64,000 nt of DNA from Congeria kusceri (GCA_027627225.1 CM051034.1:7726058-7790057), one strand, 5' to 3'; shown: positions 9,201 through 19,635, counted from the stretch's first letter. A program made the numbers and translations. The notes: generated by a model from the letters alone, not told the origin.

Positions 9201-11294
9201 AAAGTTGTTCAAATCGTTACGGTCCGCTGCATATGTAGGTCACCAGAGCTAAAAATATATTTAAAAAGTGTAAACTTGTAAAATCTTCTTCTCTGAAACC
9301 GAAGGGCCCAGAGGTTTCATATTTGGTATGTAACATCCTATAGTGGTCCTCTACACATTTTTTTTAAAATTATGACCGTGGGGTCAAAACGGACCACGCC
9401 CCGGGGGTCACATGGTTTATATAGAATATATAGCAAATGACTTTAAAAATCGTCTCCTGGGGTCAGAACTAGCCACGCCCCGGGGGTAAAATGGTTTATA
9501 AAGAATATATAGCAAAAATGACTTAAACAATCTTCTCCTCTGCAACTGCAAGGCTCAGAGGTTTCATATTTGGTATGTAACATCCTTTAGTGGTCCTTTA
9601 CAAAGTGTATTAAATTATGCCCCTGGGGTCAAAACGGGCCCCGCCCCGGGGGTCACATGGTTTATATAGAATATATAGCAAAATGACTTTAAAATCTTCT
9701 CCTCTGAAACCACAAGGCCCAGAGGTTTCATATTTGGTATGTAACATCCTATAGTTGTCCTCTACAAATATTGTTCAATTTATGCCCCTGAGATCAAAAC
9801 TGGCCACGCCCCAGGGGTCACATGATTTATATAGACTTAAATAGCAAAATGACTAGAAATATCTTCTCCTCAGAAACCGCAAGTCCCAGAGGTTTCTTAT
9901 TTGGTATAGTGGTCCTCTACAAAGACTGTTAAAATTATGCCCCTGTGGTCAAAACTAGCCACCCCCCGGGGATCACATGGTTTATATAAACTTAAATAGC
10001 AACACGACTTAAAAAAAATCTCCTCTGAAACCGCAAGGCCCAGAGGTTTCGTATTTAGTATGTAACATCCTATAGTGGTCCTCTACAAAGATTGTTCAAG
10101 TTATGCCCCATGGGTAAAGAATGACTACACCCCAAGGGTCACATGGTTTACGTAGACTTAAATAGCAAAATGACTTAAAAATTCTTCTCCTCTGAAACCG
10201 CAAGGCCTAGAGGTTTCATATTTGGTATGTAACATCGTATAGTGGTCCTCTACAAATACTGTTCAAATTATGCCCCTGGGGTCAAAACTGAACACGCCCC
10301 GGGGGTCACATGGTTTATATAGACTTACATGGCAAAATGACTTTAAAACCTTCTCCTCTGAAACGGCAAGGCCCACAGCTTTCCTGTATTTGGTACGTAA
10401 CATCGCATGGTGGTCCTCTCCAAGGATTGTTCAAATTATGCCCCTGGGGTCAAATCTGGCCACACCCCGAGGGGTCACATGCTTTATATAGACTTAAATA
10501 GCAAAATGACTTAAAAAATCTTTACCTGAATCTACAAGGCCCAGAGGTTTGTTCAAGATTGTTCAAATTATGCCCCTGTGATAAAAATAACCCACGCCTC
10601 GGGGATGCAAATTGCTATTTAGCTAGAATGTCTCAGGTCTCAGGTTAGCGTCCTAGGGCCCTCAGGGCCCTCTTGTATTCATATAAAATGATACAGTGCT
10701 GTCTATTAGATCGTCAGGTAATGCTATTCAGTCATTAAGAAGACTGATCAATATAGAACTTACGGCGTCTATGTTCGGGTTTATCCGCAGAAGAACTCGC
10801 GCCACTTTCTTAAGTCGTCTGCATACGGCTATCGTCTGCTGCAAGTTGAACCAGCCGTCTATATTGAGGAGGCATCCGTTCGAAACCGCGAGCTCGATTT
10901 CCCACCTTTGCTTCCCGTTCCCATTCAATACGATACGGCTGGGTTCGAAGCCCAGGCGCAGCGCCAGGCGAAGCTCGAACCCGCTGACGAGGGTCACTGA
11001 GCAGCCGAGGTTCCGCATGAGTTCCAACACCGCCGGGTTCATATTGGCTTTCACGGCGTAATTCAAGAATGCCTCGCGGTCGATCGATTTCAGCGGTTGC
11101 ATGTACGATTTAATATTAGAAATGATCTGATTTTTGCTGTAGACGAAAACGGGGGATTTCGTTTGAAAGTCACACCTTTCCATGAAATCTTCAAGGCCAT
11201 TTACGTCTATATTTTCGCAAAATAAACGTCCATTTTGGAGAGTAAAGTAATTGGAAAATGCATATCCATTATCAATGTACTCCATTTCCGACAT
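2932..11294 (-). CDS. lysA-like: Diaminopimelate decarboxylase-like gene, five exons, 3' end outside window
   Basis: A fold-type III PLP decarboxylase of the LysA family. LysA converts meso-diaminopimelate to lysine plus CO2, the last step of bacterial and plant lysine synthesis. Five exons (10764-11294, 8309-8472, 6292-6403, 3628-3842, 2932-3277) join with phases 0, 2, 0, 2, 0 and all have GT/AG borders, giving 456 codons from the first in-frame ATG. Motifs in order: YAVKAN with the Schiff-base Lys at residue 82; IVLNGNGK; GVHCHLGS (about 216-223); LNLGGGLGIDY (PLP phosphate loop, 259-263); LILEPGRSLIGN (about 313-324); GPVCESGD (about 445-452). The usual final AGAY segment must be in an exon beyond base 1. 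Bacterial LysA is about 415-440 residues; the extra length is mainly a roughly 65-residue insertion in exon 5. SGFEL replaces the usual SGGEL. Close paralogues (ornithine or arginine decarboxylases) lack the CESGD plus IRPALYGAYH combination. Substrate in this animal is unknown. Confidence 0.88.
3628..3842 (-). CDS. lysA-like: LysA-like exon 4 (EPGRS exon)
   Basis: Acceptor TGTTCTAG then 71 codons plus AG, ending at donor AAAAG/GTAATA. It reads ATRTTEPGTVTSTSGYTPKC, then GIATARDIVEAIHQELDPEV, then TLILEPGRSLIGNAAVLLTK. LILEPGRS.IGN is a LysA/ODC signature whose Gly-Arg binds PLP phosphate and substrate carboxylate. Phase 2 end joins the T of exon 5 to give Ser. The Thr/Ser-rich start corresponds to the variable loop after GIDY in the family. 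Confidence 0.87.
3897..6318 (-). repeat. 39-bp tandem array seeded on LysA exon 3 donor, fills intron 3
   Basis: Roughly 60 units of 39 bp. On the gene strand a unit is a copy of the 27 coding bases for GLGIDYT(R/H)H plus GTAAGATAGTAA, the first 12 intron bases, so every unit repeats the exon/intron junction CAT/GTAAGA. A second subtype has GACTTAATGATAGAC replacing the GGCTTGGGGATAGAC part. The array starts inside exon 3 and stops about 50 nt before the exon 4 acceptor, so almost the whole 2.45-kb intron is repeat. Because 39 is 13 codons, it produces long spurious open frames on both strands (13-residue periods such as MAGIVYPQALLSY on the plus strand). Confidence 0.93.
6292..6403 (-). CDS. 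lysA-like: LysA-like exon 3 (GGGLG phosphate-loop exon)
   Basis: The acceptor TTTTTTCAG precedes a 112-nt exon. One G completes Arg from exon 2, then follow 37 codons: KSAKAMMKEFQTLKASGFKH, then MKYINLGGGLGIDYTHH. GGGLG is the Gly-rich loop that holds the PLP phosphate in LysA/ODC enzymes. The donor CAT/GTAAGA is phase 0 and joins exon 4. The last 27 bases (GLGIDYTHH) are the coding part of the 39-bp unit amplified through intron 3. Confidence 0.88.
6404..7508 (-). other. Remainder of LysA-like intron 2
   Basis: AT-rich sequence with no exon seen. It includes one copy (6775-7092) of an interspersed element found inverted at 13757-14077. The acceptor TTTTTTCAG of exon 3 is at 6404-6412. Confidence 0.6.
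6775..7092 (+). mobile_element. Interspersed element, copy 1 of inverted pair
   Basis: Shares with 13757-14077 (opposite orientation) the motifs AACAACGATAG, TTGTTTATTGGGTAGTTTAA, TACTATGCTCxGCTCAG and ATCAGAACT, in the same relative order. No coding potential. Probably a non-autonomous transposon family. Confidence 0.6.
7509..8319 (-). repeat. 22-bp tandem array seeded on LysA exon 2 donor
   Basis: About 36 diverged 22-bp units fill the 5' half of intron 2. On the gene strand each unit is GACGTGTTCAG (identical to the last 11 coding bases of exon 2) followed by GTACAGACATT (the first 11 intron bases), so each carries a CAG/GTACAG donor. The array is continuous with the exon: the exon end itself is the first half-unit. 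Common variants replace GACG by GGTG or GGCG. Reading from exon 2 into the first repeat in frame gives a TGA after three codons. Confidence 0.9.
8309..8472 (-). CDS. lysA-like: LysA-like exon 2 (HCHLGS exon)
   Basis: Acceptor CTCGTAG then KVHKYNTTGTSQSKFGIELF. This continues exon 1's NIDA exactly as in LysA proteins (NPxxDAKTHxYISTG). The exon carries VVGVHCHLGSTITDIDVF, whose His stacks on the PLP ring in this family. Length is 164 nt (54 codons plus AG). The donor GTGTTCAG/GTACAG is phase 2 and completes an Arg with the first G of exon 3. The last 11 exon bases are the first half of the 22-bp unit that is repeated through the following intron. Confidence 0.88.
8640..8794. mobile_element. 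Foldback MITE-like element, diverged copy
   Basis: Carries the family core AAGTGTCGTACCGGATTAGC, CTGTG..GACTGCACAGG and GTACATGCATTGTGCCC...GCCTCAT. It is one of six copies in the window (also 20161, 27771, 30724, 49371, 60526). The 5' arm is lost here. Confidence 0.7.
9022..10676 (+). mobile_element. Long interspersed repeat with GCTCACCTGAGC terminus and ~165-bp internal tandem units
   Basis: Starts with the palindromic AGCTCACCTGAGC and GTGCTCATGGTGAGC, then GTCCGTCGTCCGTG, then about eight tandem units of roughly 165 bp. Each unit contains CAGAGGTTTCATATTTGGTA, GTGGTCCTCTACAAA, ATGCCCCTGGGGTCAAAA, CACGCCCCGGGGGTCACATG and TTTATATAGACTTAAATAGC. It ends near GGGCCCTCAGGGCCCTCTTG. Related copies are at 32044-33083 (opposite strand) and 56700-56845. 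No ORF. The mechanism of spread is unknown to me. Confidence 0.75.
10764..11294 (-). CDS. lysA-like: LysA-like exon 1 (PLP-barrel N-terminal half)
   Basis: This exon has 177 codons from ATG (MSEMEYIDNG) to the donor GCC/GTAAGT. The open frame runs about 50 bases 5' of this ATG to GTG codons and beyond, but an in-frame TAA lies further upstream (near 11383), so 11294 is the first usable ATG. It encodes the beta strand with the PLP lysine (NYAVKANMN), then LVSGFELRLALRLGFEPSRI and VLNGNGK, ending RINPNIDA. No tandem array follows its donor, unlike exons 2 and 3. A short non-coding or N-terminal 5' exon cannot be excluded. Confidence 0.85.
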
Positions 11295-11494
11295 AGTTGT
11301 TTCTGTAGCCGCCGATTTCACCACAGCACGTGAACTATATGCAGAGCCCGTGAAGCCACGCGTAGAAGGTATTTACTGATAAGTAGCAGTTCGAGCCGGT
11401 ATAACCCGAAGATAGAATAAACACGTGTTTTATCGGCGTTAAAATCGGCCGATTTGTTTAACACTGTACGCGGGGGCGTAGCGGCTATGGGGTT

Positions 11495-11506
11495 GGATAT
11501 ATAACC
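11495..11506 (-). promoter_or_regulatory. Candidate TATA box of LysA-like gene
   Basis: GGTTATATATCC on the gene strand lies about 200 nt 5' of the first in-frame ATG. Position is plausible for a promoter with a longish 5' leader, but no other core element was confirmed and chance matches are common in AT-rich DNA. Confidence 0.2.
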
Positions 11507-11584
11507 ACGGCTACATAGGTCAAACTCCTCCAAAAGCCGTTTACAATATATATACGAGTGTCCGTCAAACAATCAAGACCTACT

Positions 11585-12221
11585 AGTATAGTGCGCAATT
11601 ATTAACCTGACACTCATGAATATTCCGTATGCAATCGGGTTTTATTTATAGATACCACGACAAGTATCGAGCGTAGCATAGGCAATAATGCAATGTAAAT
11701 TGGTATTTATTGGTTTAAGTTCGTAAAACGCCAATGCAATTAATGGTGTAAAGGAACAGATCCCGCACTGGCGTTGCGAAGTTCGGAGTTCAAGCCTCGG
11801 CTTCGACATTTTTGTGCACATTATGTTGCGGAAATGTACCCACGTGTTTCACGAGTTATCTAATGAGTGTGCTATTGTAATTGACACCTTGGTGAATGTA
11901 CGATAAAATATAATTCAAAAATGATAGTAACACAATAAAATATTCTACATTTTTAATACATATCTTATGATCTGCATATTTTAAGAATATTCTGAACTTG
12001 TTACAAAATGTCAATGTCAGACGAAATTGAACTAAGTTCGATGGCGTGCGGCGCTAGCACGTATACACGACTATGAAATGCCACTTTCGCTACCCCGTAT
12101 TTAAATCTATATCAACATAAATTCCCATAACAGAAACTCGTACAAAACAACGCAAAAAACCGAACACACGGTTTGTCACGAAGATTAATGAGTGTCAGGT
12201 TAATAATCCCGCACTATACTT
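11585..12221. mobile_element. ~640-bp TIR element just 5' of LysA-like gene
   Basis: Terminal inverted repeats of about 33 bp: left AGTATAGTGCGCAATTATTA then ACCTGACACTCAT; right is the reverse complement with two or three mismatches, ending GCACTATACT. No coding potential, so a non-autonomous DNA transposon. It lies about 80 bp beyond the candidate TATA box. Confidence 0.7.
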
Positions 12222-12334
12222 TCTAAGTGGCTAAACACGTTTTCAATCAAATCACGTCGTACGGTCAAGTGTACACATTGCTGGCGTGTGGCTAACTGTC
12301 CCAACCTTTGACGTACTTAATATCCTAGTCCATT

Positions 12335-13545
12335 CATCACACTGGTTAGGCGTAACAAAATATGTTTGTTTCAGGCTACATGCCCCCAAAAATTAGGGTA
12401 GGTAGGTAGGGAATTATTATAATTTTTTGGGGGGTAAATGGTCAACTTAAAGATTCTAAAAATGAATGAATATATGTCTCTAATATCACAAAATATTGTT
12501 TTAAAGTGGATGCTATCAAAACAAAACATTTAAACAATCATTTAGCTATTGGAAATCTGTAAAATAACACAAAACATCTGATCTACTCAATAAAATGTTC
12601 TAGGGTCGGAGCGTTTTTTTTATGGTAAGTCAGGTAACCTGAAACAAACATATTTTTTACGCCTAACGAAAAACGACGGACCTCCAATTTTAGGAAAGGG
12701 TTCTCGCTATCGTAACGCACAGTCTCCCGCTAAAAATGACCGATACTGTCAACATTTCAAACGTGATAATTTTTTTGTATATTTCTCACAGTTTTCTATA
12801 CAATCTGTTCATGCCATGCCCCTACGTAACCCCACATGTGTCCCAATATCACAGTTTTCTAAACAATCTGTTCATGCCATGCCCCTTCGGAACCCCACAT
12901 GTGTCCCAATCACACTTAAAAGATTTAAAGTTTAGCATGCTACAGATTTGTGTGTTAATGAAAATTTGTCCAAAACAAGACAAAATTGACATAATTTGCA
13001 TTCAGGTAATACTTACTTACAGTCTATAACGACGAATAGCTGTTGCAGTCTTATGAAATGTCCGGACAAAATCTGTATAAATAATTACTATCAGCAAGTT
13101 TGCAAATACAACGATCATGGCTCCCGTTGATAATACAAACTGGCGTCCAAAACTAATTGTGTTGGACACGACAATAATAACATTTTTGTACATGTATAAT
13201 AATTTTGTTTGGACAAATGTTAACAACAGCTATTCATCGTGACAGACTGCAAGAAAGCATGTTTGAGTGCAAATTATGTCAATTTTGTCTCGTTTTGGAC
13301 AAATTTTAGGTGGCAAGTAAACCGTAATAGGCTAAACTTGTACATTTATTTATATTTTCATATTTAGATCTATATCTTTTCCGTGTATTGGAGGCAAATG
13401 TGGGGGTTCCTTAAGACCAATCGCAGGAAACGATTTTATGGAAAAATGAGATAAATGTACAGAAATTCTATACTTACGTTTGAAATGTTGACACTATCGG
13501 CCATTTTTATGTCTAAACTATAGGTCCGTCGTTCTTCCTAACCAG
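12335..13545. repeat. Large imperfect palindrome (foldback), nested insertion in left arm
   Basis: Paired arms: GAAAAACGACGGACCT (about 12667) with AGGTCCGTCGTTCTTCC (about 13522); TGTCAACATTTCAAACG with CGTTTGAAATGTTGACA; AATTTGTCCAAAACAAGACA with TGTCTCGTTTTGGACAAATT; AATAGCTGTTGCAGTC with GACAGACTGCAAG and AACAGCTATTC. The apex is near 13115. The left arm is interrupted by the element at 12346-12667; the right arm keeps the uninterrupted site (CCTAACCAGTGTG). No coding sequence. Confidence 0.75.
12346..12667. mobile_element. TIR element (TTAGGCGTAAC family), copy 1
   Basis: Ends are inverted repeats: TTAGGCGTAACAAAATATG then TTTGTTTCAGG at left, and CCTGAAACAAACATATTTTT then ACGCCTAA at right. 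Interior has GGGTAGGTAGG and a long AT stretch. The same element is at 36251-36596. No ORF; MITE-like. Confidence 0.8.
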
Positions 13546-13756
13546 TGTGACCATCGGTGTTGAAGAGTTTGTGACTTGTTAAATAATTTGAAGTATTTCA
13601 TTGGTGAAGAAATGGCGAAACTTGTATGTGGGTCATTAAAACTTATGAATGTTGGAAACACGAACTGTAGGCACAGGTAAAGCAGGCCACATGAGCGCAA
13701 AAGTTCCCAATATTCGCGTTAAGTTTTAATAGATCTATTAACTAATGACCAATGTA

Positions 13757-14077
13757 ACATGAAACTCGCTATTTTTCTATAGATAAAGAACAAAACTATC
13801 GTTGTTAAACTACCCAATAAACAACGCAAAAAAGTCCCAATACTGAGCAGAGCATAGTAAAAAGTAGTTCCAATTACAACAGCAAAAATGTAAAATCATG
13901 TAAGAATCGAAATAATTTTCGCATTATCGTTGTTTATGGGCCGATATACAACATTTTGCCGTTCTGTCGCGTGGCTATTAAACAATTCGGGCTAACGCCC
14001 TCGTGGTTTAGTTCCTACGCATCAGAACTCGAAATCGTTGTTTACTGGTCGATAAACAACGATAAATCGAAATTTAA
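13757..14077 (-). mobile_element. Interspersed element, copy 2 of inverted pair
   Basis: Inverted partner of 6775-7092. It contains TTAAACTACCCAATAAACAA, CTGAGCAGAGCATAGTA and CATCAGAACT. Confidence 0.6.
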
Positions 14078-16650
14078 TTCTCAAATGAACACCAAAGCCA
14101 TTATGAAACAAGGGTTTTCATTGGTCAATTTTTGAAGTTGAGACTAAGTTATGATATAATATTTTATTTAACACACTGTCATTCAATATTTAATGTATTT
14201 TCATCTCCATATGTCTAGAATTATGAAAAAAAGAGACTGTCAACGAACTTTTTTAATGCCCCTCGTAGATTCTAAAATCTAAATTACGTTGTAAACATCC
14301 CCGCACTAAAGGAATTTTGTAGTTATATTTTTATTTACCAAGGAATTTTGTAAATACAGGTCGTGGAAGAGCTACGCCACTCAGATGTGCACTTCAAGTC
14401 ATCTCTCGAAACTGGATTGTGTTTGTTATGTTTACGATCCCACTAGCGCACCTGGCGTCCCCCGCCCAAAAAACTTCCGGACCATACATATATGGGCATA
14501 TAAAAAACGGTCAAAAGGATAAATATGCTAAAAAAAGCGTCGCTCTCTTCGCTCGCTCAGTTTGGTTAAAGGTACATAGTAAAAATTTTGTAAAAGTAAC
14601 TGTCAAACATACCCGACCTAGCCCGCCCCTACGATTTTTTATGGAACACCGTAGTACCGGCCCCAACACGGTAAACTATAGACAATTGGTATATATACCT
14701 TTATTGGTAAGTGACATTGTTTTGTTTTATATATGTATTATATAAAGATGTCAGATTAAATACACCGTTGGCACAGGAAACCACATAAAAGACATTTATA
14801 CGGTTCAAATAAATATGATTTCAAGTTGAAAATCATGTCAAATCAATGACTACTTTCGAGTTTAAACAGTTTTGTTTTAATAAATAGGTGAGTTTCCAAA
14901 ACATTAAATAGACAAACCTTTTGTTCAATGTTTCATTAATTAAAAATCACTCTAAATATCATATTCTTTTATGCATTCATAAAAAAGATATAACGTGATA
15001 AAGTAGAGGGGTGTCCACAAGATTGGTTCCATGTCCTGACGATTTCATATTTTTTCCGGCACCATGTCAGCGAAATTGACACTACATCGGCACTACATCG
15101 GCATCATTTGCCGTATTATTTCACAACACAATCATACGAGTATCTTTCACAATATTACTTACCGTTAGTTCGGTTCGATGAAAACAAAACACAGTGCATC
15201 ATATTTCAAGAGAATTGATGAGCACGACTGTGAACGCGCGAGTTATGTAATGACATTCACTTTTCTACGAAAAGAGACTATATAATACACTTCGGTAAAT
15301 GAATAATACACATATTCTCGATGCGTCTGTGTTTGAATTTAGTCAGCTACGGATTTTACATGTTTAAAGATATTCCTGATATTTATACTAATGAATGTCA
15401 AATACGTATTTAGTGGACAGGCACATCAAGCAAGGGCAATTTAGTTTCAAAATAGGTGATTGGCGTACAGATGAACCAACATGTCTGTCGAATATAAAAT
15501 GGTGAAATTTATTCAGTGAAACAAAGTGCATTTAATGATGATGATGATGATGATGACGATGATGATGATGATGATGATTTAATACGGATATGTAGCTGAT
15601 CACTGCAGACCCGCAGACAACATAAAGGGTTTATAACTACACGATCAAAAGTTTACGCCCCCCCCCCCAACCCGAAATCCTGGTCCCGTCCCTGAATCCA
15701 AACCAGGACTGGATGATTTTTTGCTTAAAATTTCTAGCACATAAGAACCGTCGTTGAACTGAATACAACATACATGTAGTATAAATATCTTTAAAGTGTA
15801 TTAATAGATTGCCGTTCCGTTCAAGTGTCAACATTTACTAGTACATATTTAGAATAAACAAGAGAAGAAAGCCAAGAAAGTGGCGGCGTTTCTTACTCAA
15901 CCCCACCGTTCACTTAAATGTCATTGGCCAATAGGTCAAAAGTTTGCACATATTATTTAACCTCATAATGGTATCACGCGATACGTGCTTTATGAATATC
16001 TATGAAGAATATGCCACAATCTGAACCATGGAATGAAATCACACTAAATATGTATGTAGATTTAGAGCACGAGGATACTTTGCAACCACGAGGAGCACGT
16101 GCAAATTGCACACGTGCCAGTTATTTACGTCTGTAATTAGATTTGCTGCGTATTTAAAAATAAGCAAAACTTGCTGGTCGGATTTCGTCGTATTGACTTA
16201 AAACGTAACTTTGTCTTTCCAATTTAGTTTTCTCTACTTTTCTTTTTAATAATGGTATGTTTGTTTATTTACTTTTTATACATTTGAATGCATTACTTGT
16301 TTTATTCCCCTGTATTGTTTTATTTGTAGTTTTTCTGTCGTTGTTCTGTTTCCTTTGGTCTGGTCTTCCTTTTCTCTGTTTCTGTAATTCTTTGTTTCGT
16401 TACAATAGCGCCCTTTAACGTGGTTCGAGTATATGCAAAAACTATATCACCGAATTTTCGCACCAGAAGTTAAACGCGGCCAAATTATTCAAGGACACAG
16501 CATACGTCCTAAAATAGAAAACCAGCTTTGCAATTAATATCAACCTTGAAAATCATTTGTAGCGTGATAATGCACTCGTTTCATTTTCGTTATCTAATAA
16601 TTGTATATGAAGGAACTTAATTAGCTGTCCGCGGTTAAACGGCCTAGTTT
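14078..16650. other. Gene-free AT-rich intergenic stretch
   Basis: No gene, RNA or clear transposon seen. It holds a short GAT microsatellite at about 15537-15580 and a C-run at about 15658-15669. The 108-codon open frame near 14419 has no recognisable motif and no supporting splice pattern. Confidence 0.5.
15537..15580 (+). repeat. (GAT)n microsatellite
   Basis: About 14 GAT trinucleotides with one GAC interruption. Confidence 0.9.
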
Positions 16651-16654
16651 AAGG

Positions 16655-17711
16655 AATGTCTGACCTCTCCATTGGGGTATTCCGCTGGCTGCATTTGAAA
16701 AAGGTTTTCACAGAAAATGTGAAAACTATTTAAAATACAGCCAGCGATTTCAGACAAGGAGATTTTCAAAGTTTTTAATATAGCCATATAAGGACAACTG
16801 CCCTGCCCTAGGCCGTCCATGTTATTTTACTAATCACAATGATTTTTTGTTTGTTAGAGGGCCACCAAATAAATACTTCTGTGAAACTATTTTCAAATCC
16901 AGCTAGTGGTTTCAGACAAGAAGATTTTTTAAAGTTTTCAATATAGATTGTATATGGAAAACTGCCCAGCCCACCAGGCGGCCATTTTTTAACGAATCAA
17001 AATGCTGTGAAGGAATTCGGGTCACCAAATGAAAATTTCTGTGAAATTTTATTAAAATCCAGCCAGTTGTTTTAGACAAGATTTTCAATCAAGGCATATA
17101 TGGAAAACTGCCCCGCCCCCTGATGGCCATGTTTTTAATGAATCAAAATGATTTTTAGGAATTTGGTGGAGGGTCACCCAAGGAACATTTCTGTGAAATT
17201 ATTTTCAAATAACAGCCATGGTTTCAGACAAGAAGATTTTCAAAGTTTTCAATATAGCCATATAAGGAAAACTGCCCCGCACCCTGGTAGCCATGTTTTT
17301 TTATGAATCAAAATGATTTTTAGGATTTGGTAGAGGGTCACCCACCAGTGATCTCAAACAAGAAGATTTTCAAAGTTTTCAATATAGCCATAAAAGGAAA
17401 ACTGCCCCGCCCCTGGTGGCCATGTTTTCTAATGAATCAAAATGATCTAGCCAGTAGTTTCTGAAAAGAAGATTTTTTAAGCTTTCCAGTTTTTTATGCT
17501 TTTAGTTGCCATGGCAACCAGTTTTATAAATATGCTTTTGATATGAAGGAATTTGGCGAAGGACCAAGCCAGGAACAGTCCTGCCATGTTTGGTTAAAAT
17601 CCACAAGGCGGTTTCAGAGCAGTTGTTTGAAGCAAAATGTTGACGCGGGACGACGTACGACGGACAGTGACTGACCACAATAGCTCACCCTTGAGCACTT
17701 CGTGCTCAAGT
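16655..17711 (-). mobile_element. Long interspersed repeat with tandem internal units
   Basis: Five or so units of roughly 110-180 bp share TTTTCAATATAGCCATATAA, GGAAAACTGCCCCGCCC, GGCCATGTTTTTTAATGAAT and CAGACAAGAAGATTTTCAAA. It ends CAATAGCTCACCCTTGAGC then ACTTCGTGCTCAAG, the same palindromic terminus type as at 9022, 27430 and 41810. No ORF. Confidence 0.65.
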
Positions 17712-19430
17712 AAGGCCAAAACAAAAATTAGTTCCGTTTCTGGTCTCCTGCTAAAAAAATAAGGGTCGCTAGGCAGGGATTTTATTTTATTTTTTAATTA
17801 TTTTTTTGATGATGGGAGAATGATGTGTGTGTTCCATATATGTTTTATATTCAGATGAGTATCCTGTATTATGGTACTTCATCTATTACGCGCACATTTT
17901 TACCTTAAATTCAGCTATGAAAATACGGCGCGCGTTGTACACGGTAACAGTCTTTTTCAGTCATGTTATTTTTTTTTTGGAACGTTTTAGTGATATTTTA
18001 TTTTATATTTAATTCATAATTTGTTATTAACGAAACATTGCACCCTAATTACCTTGCAAACATGTCTCTCATTTGAACAAACAATAAAATCCGTTAAAAA
18101 CACAGTGATTGATATCAACACCTATTACAATTGAGAAGAGTGAAAGCGCAACGTCATCAATTAGCCAGGTCTTTAAAATCTGCAAGCCGTTAGCAACAAC
18201 CATAGCAACGGTGTCGGTTTGACTTCAAAAAGTATTTGATGTGACTGCTGAGCTGGGGCCATTGTCTAGCAGTTTGTAGCACTAAGCGTGTAACACGATT
18301 AACACGTGGTCAGTGAAAAAAGCATCAATTAATACTATTGTACCTGAACAATGCAAGCAGAGTCGATAGAGCATTAATGAATTAGCGTTCAAGAGGAAAT
18401 GTCAAGGGTTTTAAGAAAATTTGACAGTTGTTTTGTTGCATCGGATAAATTGTAGATTTAAATGGTGACGAAATATACATGTATTTGAATTAACACGGAT
18501 ATTGTGTTACGACATAACACGTATTGAATATTTGGATTAATATGTGTTTCGCGCAAAAGGTAATTATGTATGCGTATCTGAACTATAAATTGATAACGTT
18601 TTTTATGAAAGTAAATTTAGTTCAATATTCCAGAAAATAACAATAAAAAAATGGACACAATGTGGTAAAATATGTATCATGTGCAATGGTGAATTATTAT
18701 CAGGTATATGAAAAGCGATAGCCAATTAAAATATTGTTTGGTAAAATGAATAAGAATATTTATAGGCGTAAATAAATAATTTTTAGACCAAAAATTTGTA
18801 GGGTCGGCAGCAAAAGTAAAGGGTCGGTCGGGAGACCAGAATCGGGACTATTTTATTTTTTTATTTTTTGGGGTGGGTGGGGTGGGGGGTGGGCCTAAGC
18901 TAAAAAGCATATTACACATATATCAAGAAGCGACCTAACACACCTGACACAGACACAGCCATGTACACGGAACAGTATATATAATAGCGTTAAAAATGCA
19001 TGTCATTGATTATAAATAAATCCATCTGGCCAAGTGGTTCAAATTGGGAAGGGTTTTGAAACTTTTTTCGGCGTAGAGGTCTAAGATCACATTTGACCTA
19101 GATTTCTTGCGATAATTATGCAGCGGGAAAATTGATTGTCAATAGAACTGGGCAAATTTTCTAATTTTAGGGAATGCAAACTTCAAACAGTGGTTTAACG
19201 TATACCAATAACTGTTGCATACTTTTGGGGATTAAAAATTAACATAATTGCTTACTTAAAGCGGTTAAATTAAAGTTATAAACATACACTCTAGCAATGG
19301 ACATAATTATGAACAATTTTACCCATTGTATGTTATGATCAGAATGTTATATTCATTAACATAATGAAATAACTATATTGTTTAGCCTACATAACTGGCG
19401 CGCTCCATAAATAGCAAATTACTATGCTAC
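17712..19430. other. Gene-free stretch with two similar T-rich segments
   Basis: No gene seen. Segments near 17725-17810 and 18780-18880 share GGTCTCC(T)/GGGAGACC, AAGGGTCG and a TTTTATTTTATTTTTT tract, suggesting two degraded copies of one element. Confidence 0.4.
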
Positions 19431-19635
19431 AATTCACGGGGACGACAGTCGGTCACAACGTACAATGCCTGTTGAGCTCGCAAGCAAAAAATTAAAAGTG
19501 GTAAATTTCTGGTATTATTTTGATAAATAAGCAAAACAAATATTAGCAAATTTGATTGAGCTTATATTTCCTATTATTTTATCATTGTGTAAAAATATTA
19601 TTGTACGCTGTAACCGACTGTCGTCCCCGTGAATT
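19431..19635. mobile_element. ~205-bp MITE
   Basis: Inverted termini: AATTCACGGGGACGACAGTC then GGTCACAACGTACAAT at left; ATTGTACGCTGTAACC then GACTGTCGTCCCCGTGAATT at right. Interior AT-rich, non-coding. Confidence 0.8.

Larger units (their letters stand above)
8473..10763 (-). other. LysA-like intron 1
   Basis: Unbroken intron from donor GTAAGT to acceptor CTCGTAG. It holds a diverged foldback element (about 8640-8794) and a long interspersed repeat (about 9022-10676). No exon seen. Confidence 0.6.

Noticed and set aside
2932..11294. LysA-like gene as bacterial contamination
   Set aside because: It has four or more spliceosomal introns with matching phases and shares the contig with animal genes and repeats.
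12736..13226. Hydrophobic short frames near 12.7-13.2 kb
   Set aside because: They lie within the arms of the imperfect palindrome and show no family resemblance.
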